NCBI GenBank assembly: GCA_050633585.1
Contig: JBOEGT010000082.1
Location: 1 to 33,083 of the forward strand
Direction: 5' to 3'
Source: CALKZN01 sp050633585
GTDB lineage: Bacteria > Pseudomonadota > Gammaproteobacteria > Arenicellales > Arenicellaceae
Length of the DNA: 33,083 nt
Both the position numbers and the translations under genes were made by a program. Under the pieces are notes generated by a model, which saw only the letters and a list, made by a program, of their open reading frames with translations, did not search any database and was not told the DNA's origin. Of the stretch, positions 7,928-16,704 are shown in pieces. Positions within the stretch are counted from its first letter, which is position 1; each line of letters begins with the position of its first letter.

Positions 7928-8602
7928 ATGAAAAAAATCCAAATATTAGCGCTTTTACTGCTTGTTTCTTCTAGTGCTTTTGCAAGCGTTCAAGAATATA
8001 AAGATGCCTGTATGAAAGGAAATGCGGATGCATGTGACTATGCAGGAGATGCTTACGATGAAGGCGACGGAGTCGTTAAAGACGATCAAGAAGCCTATAA
8101 ATACTATTTGAAAGCGTGTCAGTTAAACTCTGGTTATGGTTGTCGTTGGTTGGGGATTTATCAAGACCCAGACTTTGACGAATACACGACACCAAAAAGC
8201 TATCAGTCTGCTTTTGATTCATATACAAAAGGATGCAATTTAGAGGATTCAACCTCTTGTAATAATATGGCAACAGCCTATAAACAAGGAAAAGGTGTAG
8301 ATAAAGATTTAGCGCTAGCGCGAAAGTATTATATTCAAGGTTGTGTTGATATGGATGATGGCGATGCCTGCGCTAATTTAGGCTATATGTATGAAGTAGG
8401 GCAAGGTGTTGTTATAGATCATATTGCCGCTGCAAAATACTATACAAAAGGGTGTGATGAGCTAGAAAATGGGGTGAGTTGTTACAACTTGGGACTCTTT
8501 TTTAAAAGCGGAGTGGGTGTTAAAAAAAGTCAGTCACAGGCTATATTATACTTTGCAAAAGGATGTGAGTACGGAGACAGTGATGGATGTGGTGAACTAT
8601 AA
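7928..8602 (+). CDS. secreted cysteine-rich Sel1-repeat protein
   Basis: The 224-residue precursor has a clear Sec signal peptide (residues 1-20, cleavage after SSAFA). The rest is Sel1-like repeats, recognisable as AGDAYDEGDGV, MATAYKQGKGV, LGYMYEVGQGV and LGLFFKSGVGV. Each repeat also carries a Cys pair spaced by seven or eight residues (for example GCNLEDSTSC and GCDELENGVSC), which can form one disulfide per repeat. That layout resembles Helicobacter Hcp-type beta-lactamase-like proteins and implies a periplasmic or secreted location. Such proteins usually act in protein-protein contacts; no enzyme activity should be assumed. Confidence 0.85.
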   Translation: MKKIQILALLLLVSSSAFASVQEYKDACMKGNADACDYAGDAYDEGDGVVKDDQEAYKYYLKACQLNSGYGCRWLGIYQDPDFDEYTTPKSYQSAFDSYTKGCNLEDSTSCNNMATAYKQGKGVDKDLALARKYYIQGCVDMDDGDACANLGYMYEVGQGVVIDHIAAAKYYTKGCDELENGVSCYNLGLFFKSGVGVKKSQSQAILYFAKGCEYGDSDGCGEL

Positions 8603-8770
8603 TGGATATTGTACCTAGTGTTATCTGTGCGAAAAAATTCTGATAAACTCATGATTATCAATGCTTATTTGAAATCGCCGCATGAATAAGTTTTGGTATA
8701 AACTGGTTAAGGGTTGTGCTCTCTTTATGCCTTTTATGAAAACAATAAACAATTTTAAAAGGAAATCAGA

Positions 8771-9280
8771 ATGGAAGAAGGTGAAATTTTTTTAGAACAA
8801 TACAATGGTGAAACAGTTGATGAGCTTATCCAGCTGCATACAACACATCGTATTGACTCCATAGTATTAGCGTTTGAGTCAGCGTTGGATGCTCGCAAAG
8901 AACAAGGAGAGCAGTTAACAGAAGTTGAATTAACCGTGTTGGCTGTTGAAGCGTTTGAAAGGGAAGTTAACAACGGAGGTTTTAGTCAATTTTTCTATAA
9001 CTCTTCGGTTGAGTATGCTCCAATAATTGTCAACAGCCTAAAGGCCATAGGTTGTGATGAAATAGCCCGCTTATCGCAAAAATCAATTGATCTGCTTGGG
9101 GTTGATTCATTAGACCCGGATACCATCGAAGAAAGAATGGATCCTGATGATGATGCGTTGGAAGAGGCTCTTGGCGATTTAGATGATATTTTTTACGATA
9201 GCGAAGAAGTGCCCACTTATGCCTTGTTTGACTATATAAAAAACAATATTGAAAACATACAGTTACGTGCAAAAAACTAA
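8771..9280 (+). CDS. DUF4375 (DMP19-like) acidic protein
   Basis: The 169-residue cytoplasmic protein has the DUF4375 core, including AFEREVNNGGFSQFFYNSS near residues 58-76. It is strongly acidic: the stretch from residue 112 to 143 (SLDPDTIEERMDPDDDALEE and onward) is mostly Asp and Glu. The family includes Neisseria DMP19, described as a DNA-mimic protein that binds a repressor; whether this copy mimics DNA is unknown. It has a good ribosome-binding site, AAAAGGA at 8757-8763. It is flanked by gaps and looks monocistronic. Confidence 0.75.
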   Translation: MEEGEIFLEQYNGETVDELIQLHTTHRIDSIVLAFESALDARKEQGEQLTEVELTVLAVEAFEREVNNGGFSQFFYNSSVEYAPIIVNSLKAIGCDEIARLSQKSIDLLGVDSLDPDTIEERMDPDDDALEEALGDLDDIFYDSEEVPTYALFDYIKNNIENIQLRAKN

Positions 9281-9375
9281 AATAGATAGCATGAAAAGAG
9301 TGATATCACCCCTCTACTGCGTAAAAGGCTGTATTCATTGTGACAGCAATGTCGGAATAATGGGTTGAATGACGG

Positions 9376-9873
9376 GTGGCATTGTCTACAAAAACCAAAG
9401 ATATTGCGGCTTTGGTCGCGTGGTTAGCAATCAGTTTTGCCATTTCTGCAATTGGTGCGGCAGCGTCAATTAACGCGAAATCATTTTATAGTTAGTTAAC
9501 GCAGCCTCATTGGGCGCCGCCAGCTTGGCTTTTCGGCCCTGTTTGGACGGTGCTGTTCATACTGATAGGCATTTCAGCGTGGTTAGTATGGCGCTCTGGA
9601 AGCTTTCATAATCATCGTAAGATGCTTTGTTTATTCTTAGCGCAGCTCATAGCAAATGCTTTATGGAGTTGGCTATTCTTTGCTTGGCAGTTAGGTTGGT
9701 TAGCATTTGTAGAGATTGTGCTTCTTTGGAGTTTGATTGTGGCGAACATCGTGTCATTTTGGAGCGTTCGACCGCTTGCAGGTGTGTTGCTTGTGCCATA
9801 TTTGCTATGGGTTAGCTTTGCGGCTGCTCTGAGTTATGCTTTGTGGCAAATAAATCCGCAAATACTAGGTTAG
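9376..9873 (+). pseudogene. tspO: tspO (TspO/MBR family) interrupted by one amber codon
   Basis: One reading frame from GTG 9376 to the stop at 9871-9873 encodes a TspO/PBR-family five-helix membrane protein (tetrapyrrole/cholesterol-binding type). It contains one in-frame TAG at 9493-9495. That codon falls right before LTQPHWAPPAWLFGPVWT, where relatives usually have a polar residue such as Gln, so a CAG-to-TAG change is the simplest explanation. The later helices ANALWSWLFFAWQLGWLAF and PYLLWVSFAAALSYALWQIN are intact, so the lesion is probably recent. The start is also odd: no good ATG is in frame, and ATG 9369 is in another frame. Amber suppression or a sequencing error is possible. Confidence 0.8.
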
Positions 9874-9889
9874 TTGGGGATTACGATGA

Positions 9890-10522
9890 TCAGTCCCCAG
9901 GTGGCACTTCACTAATAAATGCTGGAATGTGATAGCCTTTTTGTACGGCAGGGCGTTTGGCAATCTGTTGATACCATCGCTGAACATGAGGGAATTGCTT
10001 CAAGTCCACTTGTTGCCATTCATAGCGCGATACCCAAGGCCACGTCGCTATATCGGCTATTGAATACTCTTCGACGATGAACTCACGGTTTTCAAGTTGT
10101 TTGTCTAACACGCCATAGAGACGATGGACTTCGTCAACATAACGTTTTTCTGCGTAGTCAGATATTCCTTTATTAAACTGCGCGAAGTGATGGCTCTGAC
10201 CAGCCATTGGGCCGAGACCACCCATTTGCCACATGAGCCATTCAATAGTTTGCCAACGTTGCTTGGCTTTCGTTGAAAGAAGCTGTCCAGTCTTGTCGGC
10301 TAGATATAGCAAGATGGCACCGGACTCCATAAGGCTCATGCCGTTGTCATGATCAACAATGGCTGGGATTTTGTTGTTGGGGCTAATCTCTATAAAGTCT
10401 GGTGCAAATTGTTCGTCTTTCATGATGTCAATGCTATGCACCACGTATTCCAGCCCTGTTTCCTCTAACATGATGGAAGCTTTGCGGCCATTGGGTGTGC
10501 CAAAGGTGTATAAATCAATCAT
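9890..10522 (-). CDS. yfcG: YfcG-type glutathione transferase / disulfide-bond oxidoreductase
   Basis: This is a Nu-class GST-like protein of 210 residues. The N-terminal thioredoxin-fold domain carries the TPNG motif at residues 9-12, where Thr9 and Asn11 match the E. coli YfcG active site, followed by SPNNKIPAIVDHDNG and LMESGAILLYLADKTG. The all-helical C-terminal domain has the ADIATWPWV motif near 160-168. YfcG binds glutathione disulfide and reduces disulfides rather than conjugating xenobiotics, and the same role is expected here. It converges on tspO and diverges from the acyltransferase gene. Confidence 0.9.
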   Translation of the reverse strand: MIDLYTFGTPNGRKASIMLEETGLEYVVHSIDIMKDEQFAPDFIEISPNNKIPAIVDHDNGMSLMESGAILLYLADKTGQLLSTKAKQRWQTIEWLMWQMGGLGPMAGQSHHFAQFNKGISDYAEKRYVDEVHRLYGVLDKQLENREFIVEEYSIADIATWPWVSRYEWQQVDLKQFPHVQRWYQQIAKRPAVQKGYHIPAFISEVPPGD

Positions 10523-10609
10523 GGAGACTCTCGTTTAAGTGTTGTGTTTTTGAATGATTGCGTGAATCATATGTTCACATCAATATACCGTATCAGTTAA
10601 AATAACGAA

Positions 10610-11374
10610 ATGGAAAAAATCACTCAAAAAACGTTGCAAGATCAATTGCAAGATAGCTCGCAATCATCCTTTTCTCGTTATCAAGCCTTGGCAATTGGTA
10701 CGGATAGTTTGTGGTACTTAATCAAATTTGAACTGATTATGTTGTTCTTTTCTCGCGTGCCAGGCGCGCTGGGTTTGCTGCTGCGTAAATGGTTCTATCC
10801 TACGATTTTAGGTTCCGTTGGGAGTGGCGTAATTTTTGGGAGGAGCATTACTATACGACATGGCCTTAAAGTCAATATCGGCGATAATGTCACCATTGAT
10901 GATTTTGCTGCTCTAGATGCGAAAGGCGCGGATAATCAGGGCATTACTATTGGCGATAATACTATTATCAGCCGCAATGTGGTGCTTTCATGCAAAGGGG
11001 CAGATATTGCCATTGGTACAGGCTGCACACTCGGGATTAATTCCATTGTGCATGCCTTGCAAGGGAGTTCAGTCAATATCGGTGATGATGTGCTATGTGG
11101 AGCCTTTTGTTACTTTATCGGCAGCGGACCTTATGTGACCGATTCATTAGAGACACCGTTTAAAAAGCAAGGCATGACCCCATTGGGAGGCATCACCATT
11201 CATAACAACGTTTGGCTAGGGAGTAATGTGCAGGTACTTGATGGTCTGACTATAGAAACGGGCTCTATTATCGGCAGCAGTGCGGTAGTGAACAAATCAA
11301 TCCCTGAATACTCAGTGTTTGCGGGGATACCCGCTAAGTTGATTAAGAAACGAGAAGAGGTTGTTTCTGATTAA
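10610..11374 (+). CDS. hexapeptide-repeat acyltransferase (left-handed beta-helix)
   Basis: The 254-residue protein has a soluble N-terminus and a hydrophobic segment near residues 33-58. From residue 70 it carries many hexapeptide repeats, for example VNIGDNVTIDDFA, ITIGDNTIISRNVVL and VNIGDDVLCGAF, then GGITIHNNVWLGSNVQVLDG and a typical SIPEYSVFAGIPAKLI end. This is the LbH fold of serine/sugar O-acetyltransferases. His in the INSIVHAL segment (near residue 147) may be the general base. The acceptor is unknown; envelope or exopolysaccharide sugars are usual. No glycan biosynthesis genes flank it. The start has no strong ribosome-binding site. Confidence 0.82.
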   Translation: MEKITQKTLQDQLQDSSQSSFSRYQALAIGTDSLWYLIKFELIMLFFSRVPGALGLLLRKWFYPTILGSVGSGVIFGRSITIRHGLKVNIGDNVTIDDFAALDAKGADNQGITIGDNTIISRNVVLSCKGADIAIGTGCTLGINSIVHALQGSSVNIGDDVLCGAFCYFIGSGPYVTDSLETPFKKQGMTPLGGITIHNNVWLGSNVQVLDGLTIETGSIIGSSAVVNKSIPEYSVFAGIPAKLIKKREEVVSD

Positions 11375-11433
11375 GCTCACTTGGCATGAACTTGGAAATG
11401 CTTTAATTCGTTCTGTGAGAAGTGCTGGCTGGC

Positions 11434-11452
11434 TATGCATGTGTCATGCATA
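11434..11452. repeat. perfect inverted repeat TATGCATG-TGT-CATGCATA
   Basis: Two 8-base arms flank a 3-base centre in the 261-base gap before the C25 protease gene. There is no T-tract after it, so an operator or small RNA hairpin is more likely than a terminator. Elsewhere in the gap, ATG 11493 has a GGAG at 11485-11488 and begins a 19-codon ORF ending at 11552. I cannot tell whether it is translated. Confidence 0.45.
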
Positions 11453-11635
11453 TTTGGCTTAAACAGATGTAACAAGGATTTTTTGGAGCAAAATGGCTTT
11501 GGTAGTGCGTTCTTGCTTTATCTTTAAATCAATTTTCTCGATGAAAGATTAACGGGCCTTTACAGTTGTATCGTTGCCTCGTTATTAGTGTTTGTTGTAC
11601 TATGAACTAATTGTAATAAAATTAAGTCGCATCAT

Positions 11636-14600
11636 ATGAGTTTAATATCAAAGACGATGAGTGTGTTTTTAACACTCATTTTATCGGTCATCTTTTTACA
11701 TGATGCTTTTGCGTATTCGACGCGAGTCCCCGTGACTATCAGTAATACTTCGTCGAGTGCGTTAGCGAGTCATTCCATACGTCTTGAGTTGAACGCGAGT
11801 AATGTTCCTGGTTTTGACTGGTCGAATAACGGTAATGATATTCTCGTTGCAACAGAAACTCCGAGTTTTGCCGAACTAGATTATTACTTGGAAAGCTTTG
11901 ATGGCGTTGCTCAAACGGCCGTTTTATGGGTTGAAGTGCCGTCAATTCCTTTAAGCCCACCTGATACGACTATCTATCTTTACTATGATAATGCTACCGC
12001 TACGTCGTCGAGCAGTGCTGCAGATACCTTTACGAGTTCAGGCTTTAAATATCATACTCAGCCTTATCCAGCGACTGACCCAGACCCTGCTACTCGTGCT
12101 GAAGGTGAGGCGTTATTCAACTTTGATGAAGTGACAACGAATACAAATTATGGTTGTGCGGCATTTGATTCTATAGAAAGGGATAATAGCGGTACCTATG
12201 GATCTAATGGAGATATCGGATATTTCTATGAAACATTTTTCGAGGTTCCAGCGAGTGCAACATATGAATTTCGCATGGGAAATGACTTTGGTGATGGTGG
12301 AGAGTTGTATGTTGATGGCACAACCATTGAGGCGGACTGGAATGACGATTTATGGTGGGGCTTCGATTATACCAACCCAGATGTGTTAACAGGTTCTATT
12401 GCATTAACGCCTGGTACCCATACGCTTAAAGCACTGGGGTTTGAACGGTGTTGTGATGGCCCGGCGGCCCTTCAGTATCGTACTTCTCCTGCGGCTCCTT
12501 GGGAAGATTTTGTGGTAGGTGCGCCTGGCTTGACTTTATACGCACCAGATTGCCCATTCGAAACCAGTGTCATAGGTTCTCCTGAAGCAGTGCCAGTGAC
12601 GTTGAGCCACTTTGAAAGTAATGAGGCTGGCCCTTTTATTGGGTTTCAATGGCAGACTGTTAGTGAAACATTTAACGTTGGATTTCATGTTAGAGCCAAA
12701 GTGTCCAATAGCGATGACGAGTGGGTCACGTTAAATAAACGCCTTATTCGTAGCCGCAGCAAGGACTCAACCAAAGCTGAACGATACCAATTTAACTTTA
12801 ATAACACACGCCGTCAGTTAGATATTGAATCGATTGCATTAGTGAGTGTTGATGTCACTGGAAGAGAAGAGTTTCATGGGACGTTTGAGCTGAATCAAGC
12901 CTACGGCGAAGAGCAAATACCTGAGCCAATAGATTGGGCAGAAGTGCAAGCTCAATATGCTGAGCGTATGCGTGCTAAAGGCTATCAATATCGTAATTAT
13001 CGTTGGCGAAAACCGCAAAATAACGTTCAATATGATGTAGATGACCAAAGACGAATTGCGATGGAAATTGCTGAAAAAGGGATCTATCGAGTGACCTTTG
13101 AAGATTTGTTATCCCAGGGCGTTGATTGGTCTGGAGTGCCTAAAAAGCAGATTGCTATCAGTCATCAGCAACAAGGTATACCGAGAGTCATTGGCGGTGG
13201 CCGTCGTTTTGGTAAAGGCAGCTATATTGATTTTTTTGCAAATACACCTCAAGGCAGTGATGCGATTTATGAGAATACATCCGTATATATGCTGTCGCTT
13301 AACCCAGAATTTACGCGCTATGCTGCCCGAATTAAGCGTAGCCCTGAATTACTGGATGATTGGCATTTTGAGAGTGTTCATATTGAAGAGCAGAACAACT
13401 ACAATCAATTAAGCCAACTTGATGACCCTTGGCAAATGCATGATTTATTTGCCGTTGGGAGTGATGCTGAACAAGCTTATACAATGGTGTTAGAAAAAAC
13501 ACCTTATATTGAAGAGGATGCGCAGCTTGAAGTGCGTTTGACAGGAGTGACAGATCTGCCAAGCCAAGATACAGATGGTGATGGTGTTTTTGATGATGAA
13601 CATCATGTGAAAGTCTTTATCAATGATGAAGAAGCCCCTATTTATGACGGACGCTTTGATGGAGCCAATGCCTATATTATTGAATCCGTTTTTTCCTCTG
13701 AGTTTTTGCAAGCGGGGGAAAATGTTATCCGTGTTCAATTAGTGAGTGACACCGGTTACCCCGTTACGATTGTTGCAATTGATTCGTTGACACTATCCTA
13801 TCCTGTGTCGTCGGTGACAGAGAAAACCCAATTTATACATACGGTGAGCGACTCCCGTATTACAGATGGGCTTCGCTTTAAAGCTAAGCGAAAAGGATTG
13901 GTTGCTTTTGCCTATCAAGATGATCATAACTTGGCTCGTTTGGCGATAAAGCGTGTTGGCAGAGGTGAATTTGCTGTGCCAAAAATAGCGACTGGAAAAG
14001 CAAACTATTGGATTTCTCATATCAACGGGCTATTAAAGCCTGTATCACTATTTGTTTTACCTGAAAAAAAGCCGCTGTTAGAGCAACCCACCGATCTGTT
14101 AATTATTAGTCATCCAAACTTTATGGGTGAAACATTAGAACGCTACAGTGGCGCACGTTCTGCAGAAGGGGTGGATAATCACATTATTAGCACGGATGAT
14201 ATCGCTAATAATTATGGCGTTGGCTTACCTTTGCATCGGGCTATACAACGGTTTTTACGTGAAGAGGCGGATCAAGTAGGGTTTGAGTCAGTGCTGCTAG
14301 TAGGAGGGCATTCTTACGACTACCTAAATCATTTAAGTACCAGTCAAACGACAGACACCGTTAATTTTTTACCGACTTTTTATCATCCGGTTCTAGTGAT
14401 TCAATACAGTCCGACTGACTTACCGTTTGTTGATTTTGATCAAGACGGTCGGCCAGAAAAGAGTATTGGTCGTTGGCCAGTGAGGACGATTGAAGATCTT
14501 GAGAGAATTGTGGATAAAAGCCTGAAATGGTCAGAAAATTCGGAGGCGAGAAGTTTAGATGGTCTAGATGTTGTGATGTTGTCTGATGAGAGAGATCGGC

Positions 14601-15175
14601 TCAATTTTGCGGATAATTTAGATCGTGTTTCAAGGCAGTTAAATGCGAGCAATTTACCCGTTAACAGCACTCAAATAATCCATATGAGTGAATTGCAAGG
14701 TGATCAAAGTCTATCGCAAGCACAAGCGGCTGAACTAACGCGTCAACGGATGCTAGAAGGTGTCAATAACGGTGCAGATTGGTTTGTATATAATGGCCAT
14801 GCATCACCAATTTCATGGTCTTTTCAAAGTTTACTGAATGTGGATATAGCGGCTCAAATGGGCAATGAAGATACGCCGATGATGATGATGCCGTTGGCTT
14901 GTTACACCACGTACTATGAGTCTCCAACCAATGATACTGTTGCTAGTCAATTACTGTTTGGTCAAGATAATGGTGCTGTCGCAATACACGGTGCAATGAC
15001 CTATGGTGAGTATTACGGTAACCTCAAAATAGCTGAAGAAATTCTGAAGTCAGCGGATCAAAATGCAACGATCGGGGAAGTTATCAAACGAGCTAAGCAG
15101 CAATTGCCAATTAACTATATGAGTACTTCCTATAATTGGGCATTATTAGGTGACCCAACGCTAACGATACATTAG
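11636..15175 (+). CDS. secreted gingipain-family (C25) cysteine peptidase with DUF2341 and PA14-like domains
   Basis: This is a 1179-residue exported protein. A Sec signal peptide covers residues 1-26 (cleavage after HDAFA). A DUF2341 domain covers about 27-125 (YSTRVPVTISNTSSSAL to TTIYLYYDN). A PA14-like module covers about 195-300 (YEFRMGNDFGDGGELYVDG). An Ig/FN3-like segment begins near 321 (VPVTLSHFES, FQWQTVSETFNVGF). The long middle region carries a calcium-type DTDGDG at 645-650. The C25 domain fills the last 350 residues, with DFDQDGRPEKSIGRWPVRT, catalytic His1055 in YNGHASP and Cys1089 in LACYTTYYESP. The His-Cys spacing is like that of gingipains. The protein ends right after the protease domain (LLGDPTLTIH), with no visible PEP-CTERM, GlyGly-CTERM or type IX sorting tail. 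Probably extracellular or periplasmic. Confidence 0.88.
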   Translation: MSLISKTMSVFLTLILSVIFLHDAFAYSTRVPVTISNTSSSALASHSIRLELNASNVPGFDWSNNGNDILVATETPSFAELDYYLESFDGVAQTAVLWVEVPSIPLSPPDTTIYLYYDNATATSSSSAADTFTSSGFKYHTQPYPATDPDPATRAEGEALFNFDEVTTNTNYGCAAFDSIERDNSGTYGSNGDIGYFYETFFEVPASATYEFRMGNDFGDGGELYVDGTTIEADWNDDLWWGFDYTNPDVLTGSIALTPGTHTLKALGFERCCDGPAALQYRTSPAAPWEDFVVGAPGLTLYAPDCPFETSVIGSPEAVPVTLSHFESNEAGPFIGFQWQTVSETFNVGFHVRAKVSNSDDEWVTLNKRLIRSRSKDSTKAERYQFNFNNTRRQLDIESIALVSVDVTGREEFHGTFELNQAYGEEQIPEPIDWAEVQAQYAERMRAKGYQYRNYRWRKPQNNVQYDVDDQRRIAMEIAEKGIYRVTFEDLLSQGVDWSGVPKKQIAISHQQQGIPRVIGGGRRFGKGSYIDFFANTPQGSDAIYENTSVYMLSLNPEFTRYAARIKRSPELLDDWHFESVHIEEQNNYNQLSQLDDPWQMHDLFAVGSDAEQAYTMVLEKTPYIEEDAQLEVRLTGVTDLPSQDTDGDGVFDDEHHVKVFINDEEAPIYDGRFDGANAYIIESVFSSEFLQAGENVIRVQLVSDTGYPVTIVAIDSLTLSYPVSSVTEKTQFIHTVSDSRITDGLRFKAKRKGLVAFAYQDDHNLARLAIKRVGRGEFAVPKIATGKANYWISHINGLLKPVSLFVLPEKKPLLEQPTDLLIISHPNFMGETLERYSGARSAEGVDNHIISTDDIANNYGVGLPLHRAIQRFLREEADQVGFESVLLVGGHSYDYLNHLSTSQTTDTVNFLPTFYHPVLVIQYSPTDLPFVDFDQDGRPEKSIGRWPVRTIEDLERIVDKSLKWSENSEARSLDGLDVVMLSDERDRLNFADNLDRVSRQLNASNLPVNSTQIIHMSELQGDQSLSQAQAAELTRQRMLEGVNNGADWFVYNGHASPISWSFQSLLNVDIAAQMGNEDTPMMMMPLACYTTYYESPTNDTVASQLLFGQDNGAVAIHGAMTYGEYYGNLKIAEEILKSADQNATIGEVIKRAKQQLPINYMSTSYNWALLGDPTLTIH

Positions 15176-15361
15176 AGCGCTGATTTTTGAAAAATAAGCA
15201 AATTTACGGTCTTTTACTTAGAGAAGTTTCAGCGATATAGAATAGAATTTTGTGCAATAAACCGAGGCTATCCAATTGGGATAGAGATAAACAATAAGCG
15301 GTTGTGCTAAGCGGTTTTATGCCTAATGTGTTTAATTTTTCAATGAGTGTTACAAATAAAT

Positions 15362-15547
15362 ATGAATGAACAAAGTAAATCATTAACTGGCCATATGGCT
15401 AAAAATAATGAGTCTAGCTGCACCAACACCAGTTGTTGTCCTCCTAAAACGCCTATAACCCGTAAGATGCCAAAAATCGGACGTAACGACCCCTGTATTT
15501 GTGGTAACGGTAAAAAGTATAAAAAGTGCTGTGGTAAAAACGCGTGA
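15362..15547 (+). CDS. small SEC-C zinc-binding motif protein
   Basis: This is a 61-residue protein from ATG 15362; an in-frame GTG at 15347 is less likely. The C-terminal half is a SEC-C motif, IGRNDPCICGNGKKYKKCCG, as at the end of SecA, which binds one zinc through CxC...CC. An N-terminal cluster, SCTNTSCCPP, may bind a second metal. SEC-C units usually contact ribosomes, SecB or chaperones; the role of this stand-alone version is unknown. The upstream gap (15176-15361) contains an inverted repeat CTATCC-AATTG-GGATAG and two copies of AAGCGGTT. Confidence 0.75.
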   Translation: MNEQSKSLTGHMAKNNESSCTNTSCCPPKTPITRKMPKIGRNDPCICGNGKKYKKCCGKNA

Positions 15548-15573
15548 TTTTTTCTTGCTGTATTTAGAGTGTT

Positions 15574-15592
15574 TCTGGCAAGAGTAGCCAGA
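15574..15592. terminator. possible hairpin between convergent SEC-C and rsgA genes
   Basis: A 6-base perfect stem TCTGGC/GCCAGA with a 7-base loop lies between the convergent gene ends. No T-tract follows on either strand, so termination activity is uncertain. Confidence 0.3.
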
Positions 15593-15652
15593 TAATAAAT
15601 CAGTAAGCGTTATGAGTTAAAATTATTATGATTGAAAGCAGTTTGACTGCCA

Positions 15653-16657
15653 TTATTGGCGCGTATTTCGCCGATATTGGTCCTCGTCATCGGCATAATA
15701 GATAGAGAGATAACTATCGTAGCGAGAGAGGGCGATTTCATCATTATCAACGGCATCTACAATGGCACATTTAGGTTCTTTCAGGTGCAAGCAATTACTG
15801 AATTTGCATTGATGATGAATGGCAAACATTTCTGGGAAGTAGTTTGCCACCACGTCTTTATCAATATCGACTATGCCAAACCCACGTATCCCTGGAGTGT
15901 CGATGATATAAGCGTCATGAGCGTGAGAGAGAGGGAACATTTCAGCAAAGGTAGTGGTGTGTTTGCCTTCGCCATATTGCTCGGATATTTCACCAATTTT
16001 TAAGGATAAGTTTGGTTCTAAAGCGTTGATTAAAGTAGATTTTCCTACACCACTGTGACCAGAAAATAAACTGACTTGATCGTTCAGCTGAGCACGTAAT
16101 TTTTCGACATCATCTGGGTTGAGTGCGGACATCGTTAAGCACTCGTAACCAATTTTCGTATAGACCTCTTGAAGCTCTTCTAAGTCATCCAGAGAATCAT
16201 CGTTATAGATATCATATTTGTTAAAGATAATGGTCACCGGTATACGATGTGCTTCGGCGGTGACTAAAAACCGATCTATAAAAACCGTGGAGGTCTGCGG
16301 TTTTGCCAAAGTGACAACCAAATACGCTCTATCGATGTTTGCGGCAATAATATGCGCATGTTTTGACAAGTTGACTGACTTTCTGGTGATGCAATTTCGG
16401 CGATCTTCAATGGCAGTGATGACGCCTTGTACTTCTTGTTTGTTGTGGTCTATGTCGAGCTTTACATTGTCTCCTACCGCGACAGGGTTGGTGGTTCGCA
16501 TGTCCTGCATACGTAATTTGCCTTTGATACGGCACTCAATGATGTCGTTGTTATCAAGGCGAACTTGGTGCAGATTACCCGTTGAACGAACAACGACGCC
16601 GCAATGAGTCTCTTGGGTATTATCATGCGACGCTGCTGTGTTCTTTTTTTTCTTCAT
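15653..16657 (-). CDS. rsgA: RsgA small ribosomal subunit biogenesis GTPase
   Basis: RsgA is a circularly permuted GTPase that checks late 30S assembly and is stimulated by the 30S subunit. The 334 residues show an OB-fold N-terminus (about 18-90), then the permuted G motifs: G4 NKYD at 146-149, G1 GHSGVGKST at 200-208 and G3 DTPG at 253-256. The C-terminal zinc site is formed by C284, C289, H291 and C297. The basic start MKKKKN is common. It lies 47 bases after valS on the same strand and may share its transcript. The usual orn or psd neighbours are absent here. Confidence 0.96.
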   Translation of the reverse strand: MKKKKNTAASHDNTQETHCGVVVRSTGNLHQVRLDNNDIIECRIKGKLRMQDMRTTNPVAVGDNVKLDIDHNKQEVQGVITAIEDRRNCITRKSVNLSKHAHIIAANIDRAYLVVTLAKPQTSTVFIDRFLVTAEAHRIPVTIIFNKYDIYNDDSLDDLEELQEVYTKIGYECLTMSALNPDDVEKLRAQLNDQVSLFSGHSGVGKSTLINALEPNLSLKIGEISEQYGEGKHTTTFAEMFPLSHAHDAYIIDTPGIRGFGIVDIDKDVVANYFPEMFAIHHQCKFSNCLHLKEPKCAIVDAVDNDEIALSRYDSYLSIYYADDEDQYRRNTRQ

Positions 16658-16704
16658 TGAAGATGTTTCATTGTCGTGTTTTTTGCGTGATTGATATGAA
16701 TGCC

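Noticed and set aside
8682..8795. 37-codon basic ORF overlapping the start of the DUF4375 gene
   Set aside because: No ribosome-binding site and it overlaps a well-supported start; probably chance.
9300..9309. Palindrome GTGATATCAC after the DUF4375 gene as a terminator
   Set aside because: Only ten bases with no loop and no T-tract; too short to support termination.
9369..9473. Short ORF from ATG 9369 as a separate gene
   Set aside because: It runs in a different frame across the 5' part of tspO, which has clear protein similarity in the other frame.
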